64,000 bases of DNA, from the NCBI GenBank assembly GCA_030141605.1, contig JAQGDQ010000223.1, positions 194,704 to 258,703 of the forward strand, written 5' to 3'. This document shows, piece by piece, positions 59,880 through 64,000 of the stretch (the stretch's first letter is position 1; every line of letters begins with the position of its first letter). The DNA is from Tubiluchus corallicola (lineage: Eukaryota > Priapulida > Priapulimorpha > Priapulimorphida > Tubiluchidae). The notes below the pieces were generated by a model, which saw nothing but the letters and a program-made list of their open reading frames with translations, had not been told where the DNA came from and made no database searches. A program made the translations under genes and the position numbers.

Positions 59880-60057
59880 GTGGTGTTTACATGGCATCCG
59901 GAATGCGTATCCGTTATGTGGACGCGGAATAGATATTAAGTCGGTATATTGTTTACAATGCACCCGTTTATCAGGCTTGGGTTATGCGTTAATTTTCCTG
60001 CAACTATCCCGTAGGTGGATAACGCATGACGCATTCGAGATGCTAGGTAAACGCCAC
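59880..60057. mobile_element. MITE with GTGGTGTTTAC-type inverted ends, copy 2
   Basis: Left end GTGGTGTTTACATGGCATC and right end (reverse complement) GTGGCGTTTACCTAGCATC pair over about 28 bp, each followed by GGAATGCG or CGAATGCG. The core TTTACAATGCACCCGTTTAT is shared with 17690-17908. No clear target duplication and no ORF. Confidence 0.8.
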
Positions 60058-63000
60058 CAAATGCGGTCATGTTCCCTTATAATTAACGCTGTCATTTTTA
60101 TGAAAAAAAGGCTCATGTCCTTACGAACTGTTCCTACTGCAGCTTTGAAGCTGCTGACATGGGAGTAATGTATAAGTGCTTTTGAGGCGTGGCATATATT
60201 CGTTCTTGGTTCATCTCCTGGTAAAGTCATTATCTTAATATTTTCGTAAAAATCTGCTATCTCATGGAAAGACGTTATTTGTGGTTTTGTTACATTACAG
60301 TTAAAACTGTCCCATTAAAATTGTGATGATATCATCATTGTCATTGCCAATAAATGAAAATTTACGCTTGATTTGAAGAAATGAATAAGATTTTCGGCTT
60401 GAATTTCGAAGATTCACATATGATTTTGATAAATACGACGTACCAGGTAATATTTTGACGAGTACAAGCACTCTTCAAAGCCGATTGCTATTTATTGTAT
60501 TCGATTGAGACTGAGGAATTCAAATGTCTTTATGAATGGTTAGCCTAGCTTGCTCGGACCATAGAAGACTTAGTTACACGACCAATATTTTCATAAGATC
60601 CATTTTCATGAGATTTCTGATAAGCCCACCTGATTTACAAAATAAGTGCCAAGTTGAATTCAAATGAATTAATTCTATATTCCCTTATGGTTCCCGTCAT
60701 TCTTGATCATCACATACGTTCTGTGTTATAGGTGTGTTTGGTGGGGGTTGACGAGGTTGGCTCGAACGGATAAGGTCAATTTCATAGGATGCATAAAGTT
60801 CTTTAGAAGGTCATACAAGTGCATGCAAAATTAAGACGAGAAAGAAAGAGCATCTTGAGTAAAATTGAGAGATTGTGTAAAATTTTGCTTGTCTAACGAG
60901 TTGTTATTAGTAAAATAAATGATAAATCTTTTCCCTACAATCTTCTTTTTTGGATAACCAAGCAAGCTTTATTATTATTATCATTATGGTTATTATTTTA
61001 ATTCGTACCATAAGAGATAAAGCCACATATACATACAAACAACATATAATAAGGAATGGTTAGTACAAGCACACGAAAAAGAACGAAATTAGTATGCATA
61101 AAATAAAAAATTTATGAAAATGACAGTAATCGTATGTAAAAATATCGTTAATTTTTATTTATTCTTCACAGAGAATTTCGTAAACATACATTAAAAGCAT
61201 TAACAACTTGCTTTTTAACATTCACCAAATTTTAAAGATAAGCAATACTTTCTTCTTAAATTAAATGACTATCGTTAGCTAAATACAATTATATTACAAG
61301 ATAATGAAATTTAACACAAATAAATTCGATCAGCCGTTACATAAGTGCTAATCAACTATAAAGAGTGACATGCAGGATATTGCAAATTTACTGAAATTTA
61401 CTGTTGATAGCAAAAACTGCAATAGGATAGAAAGTCCTGGTGGCTTTAGCGTTGAGTGAACGATGTCTCAGGCGAGAAGGGAGATATTCAAAAAAATTAT
61501 TACCAGTATAAAACACTCGTCACTAATGATAACTTGCTCTCTTTTTGTAACCCTTGTTTCGTACAAATGATCCCGTATACACTTTTGCTTTTGCAGCAAA
61601 ATTCATTTTTCACGTTTGTAAAAATGTCTTTTGATATAGCAGCTCAAATTGATTCTTTTCTCACCTGTAATTAGAGTGACCGCTAACCTGAGGACATTGC
61701 CGCTTTCAGTTTTTGCAGTCATAATAGAGTACTATACGATCTGTGTAAATGACAGCTTACGAGACCACATCTGTGTCACTGTAACAACTTTAACAGTTAC
61801 ACGGCCTTTTAAACAGCCAATTTCACTCATTTGTTCCTTTCGTGGCATGTTGATGTCACTGTCCTGAGCTTCTTGAACAACAAACCCATTTGTTACCAAG
61901 TTTGAAAGGCAGGAAATTAGTGATGGACGATTAATGGATTAATCGAATCAATTGAGATTACAACCATGTATAAATCGATATAATCGAAAATTGTACAGTA
62001 ATTCAATTAATCGTGAGTAATCTATAGCAAAATACGCACTAACTAGAAGGCAGTGTTTTAGCACAAATAAATGGAACTCTTGCATTTTTTCTTCGTTTTT
62101 ATCACCTTACACAATGCGCACAATTGTAAGCTACAGAGTTGCGAACTACATATAGGGGCTTCAAATTCGTTTTCACGTGACGTCTGTAGTGACGGAGTAA
62201 TAAAGAAGTTAATGAATGTGCGTGTCTATAAAAACAGTTTGCGGTTACGAAAATGGCAGACAGCCACGAAAGCCATGAAGAAGTTTATAGGCTCAATTTC
62301 AGTCCTGCAATGTTTGAAAAATATGGCTAAACACTAAAAAATCCGCAAAATATTAATCGTGATATCGAATTACAAGAACAAAGATTATAATCGATCTTCA
62401 AAATTTACAAAATCGAATTTTGTACGTATATAATGCATAAATTACCACGATTACTGTGTTTATTCGAGTATTGATATTTATCTGTATTTACCTATTCTTG
62501 TCGCACTTGTGTTACTGATATATCTTCAAGACTTTTTGTATTTAATTTATTGTCTTTATACTAACTTTATGCTGTATTGTCGTTTTTATTGTATTGTCTT
62601 TGTAAAACTGTACTACATGTACGAAATAAATTGTATATATGACACATAACTCGCACAGCAGTTCAGTTATTTCTTCCTCAAATAAAGGACATCGCGTTTT
62701 ACTCGCTCGCTGGAGCCATCAGTCATGTAACTAGTGAACTAATTTTGACTTTACCTACCTAAAATTAAGTCTGACGCTTAATTAAACTCATTGATCACAT
62801 CATTTGATTTATTGTGCCAGTGTTTGGCGATCTGGGGTCATTACAGAGTCATGCGCGAGTTGATCAACATTAATTACATGAACAAAACTAGAATAATCAA
62901 AGGGATATCGTTTCGAAACAATGTCAAAAGTCACGCATTGCAATCTGGCCCATATAGCCATAATACCATTAAAAGGTAAGAATAAAGGATCGAATTGGGA

Positions 63001-64000
63001 TTATATTACAGCACTCCCGTGTGCGTCATGCATACAGTGGTACTGGTAAAACCGTTATTCCATGTAATGAAAAAGTGCTAAATGAAAGGCTCAGCTGAGC
63101 AAGGTAAGTATTTCACTGTATTTAATAAAAATTAAAGTTTAAAGACTTTAGATTCATCATTTTATAATGTTGTCATTAGCAACAAAGAATAGTATGGTAT
63201 CTAATATTTAGAAATCTTATTCGCAAAAGAAATACAACGGTAAAACAACGGGCGCTGCCATTAGTGTTTAAAATTCTTTTCGGTAATAATTGTTTTAAAC
63301 GCTCTTACTTTAGCCAACACTACATACAGCTGTAACGCTCGTGACAAAGTGCCATATTTTGTTTCCTCAAATACAGGACTTCGTGGTTACTCGTAAAATG
63401 TAGTCGAACTTTTTTGGACCACTAAGTCAAAAAACATTTTGGCCTCATCTAGAGTGCGATGCCAAGCAGGAAGATTAGGCTTAAATGAAGACAATATATT
63501 CCCTAATATATATAAATCAATTATTGATTTTTTAAGTCAGCAAACAAATGATTTGCTTGTTAATATTCTATGCAGCTTTTCAAGCAGGTGACTAAATTTA
63601 AAACTAAATAAAGATTGTAGTTAAAGTGCAACTTATCATCAATGTGTAGTGTAACGTATTATAGTGACCGTTGTTGCTATTATATGCTCTTATTTCATAA
63701 AATAATGTGTTAGATTTCTGTGTGATTCTATATAGGTAGATTATACATATATGACCGAAATGCTCATCTCAAGTTATTTCTGTCAAATGTCGAGTTTTTT
63801 CACAGAAATGCTTATAATATAAAAAGTAGTAATTAGGTAATCATTCTTTCTGCATAATCAAATAGAAGAATCAAACTTCATTAGAAGAACTGTTTTCAAC
63901 ATCTAGTCAAATAACTGAATAAATAAGTAAATAAGCAAATAAATCTAGCAAATAAAAGATAGCAACCCAAGGATGATCCTTTCTAATAAAATGCAAAATA
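60058..64000. other. Gene-poor right end
   Basis: AT-rich. It holds a (TTA)n tract near 60970 like a LINE tail, the probable hAT relic at 61915-62420, and a similar TCAAATA-AGGAC-TCG motif pair at about 62677 and 63369. No exon chain seen on either strand. Confidence 0.45.
61915..62420. mobile_element. Probable hAT-like relic with ATTAATCGA-rich ends
   Basis: The left part has TTAGTGATGGACGATTAATG, then ATTAATCGAATCAATT and AATCGATATAATCG; the right part has TATTAATCGTGATATCG and AATCGATC. These AATCG-rich ends are common in hAT elements. Between them lies a 26-codon ORF starting MADSHESHEEVY (62253-62330). Clean inverted ends were not found. Confidence 0.4.

Overview
This window is a piece of an AT-rich animal nuclear genome. 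Its genes have many short coding exons with GT-AG introns of about 0.3 to 10 kb. It also carries animal-type transposon relics (non-LTR retrotransposons, tRNA-derived SINEs, several MITE families) and microsatellites. A motile-cilium gene (ODAD4), a pentraxin-domain protein and a secreted Gly/Tyr repeat protein suggest an invertebrate with motile cilia. I cannot place the phylum from sequence alone.

Layout. (1) 1-14466, minus strand: nine exons of an SLC5A sodium-coupled solute transporter (SMCT/SMVT type). It is incomplete because its 3' exons lie beyond the left edge. Its introns hold a 1.4-kb 24-bp minisatellite, a LINE relic, a SINE and microsatellites. (2) 14467-20521: no recognised gene; MITEs and a dispersed repeat. 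(3) 20522-45312, minus strand: complete PRC1, the antiparallel-microtubule bundler of the central spindle, in 14 coding exons (595 aa). All splice phases agree. (4) 24184-27532, plus strand: complete ODAD4/TTC25, an outer dynein arm docking factor, in two coding exons. It lies wholly inside the 9.95-kb PRC1 intron 11, antisense to PRC1, with an RFX X-box-like site 93 bp upstream of its start. (5) 45313-52139: no secure gene; LINE relic, a large fold-back repeat and one weak ORF. (6) 52140-53243, plus strand: single-exon secreted protein with a pentraxin/LamG-like domain. (7) 56543-58512, minus strand, with a TATA box and noncoding 5' exon near 59.1 kb: a secreted 280-aa Gly-Gly-Tyr repeat protein. 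(8) 59174-64000: MITE and probable hAT relics, no gene recognised.

The genes do not form a pathway. The one notable arrangement is the nested antisense pair PRC1/ODAD4; both products act on microtubules. No clearly new biological system is visible. The most unusual items are the 24-bp array that stays open in several frames, the nested pair, a MITE end that forms part of a PRC1 splice donor, long near-perfect inverted repeats, and the two lineage-specific secreted proteins. All exon boundaries were read by hand and have not been checked against transcripts.
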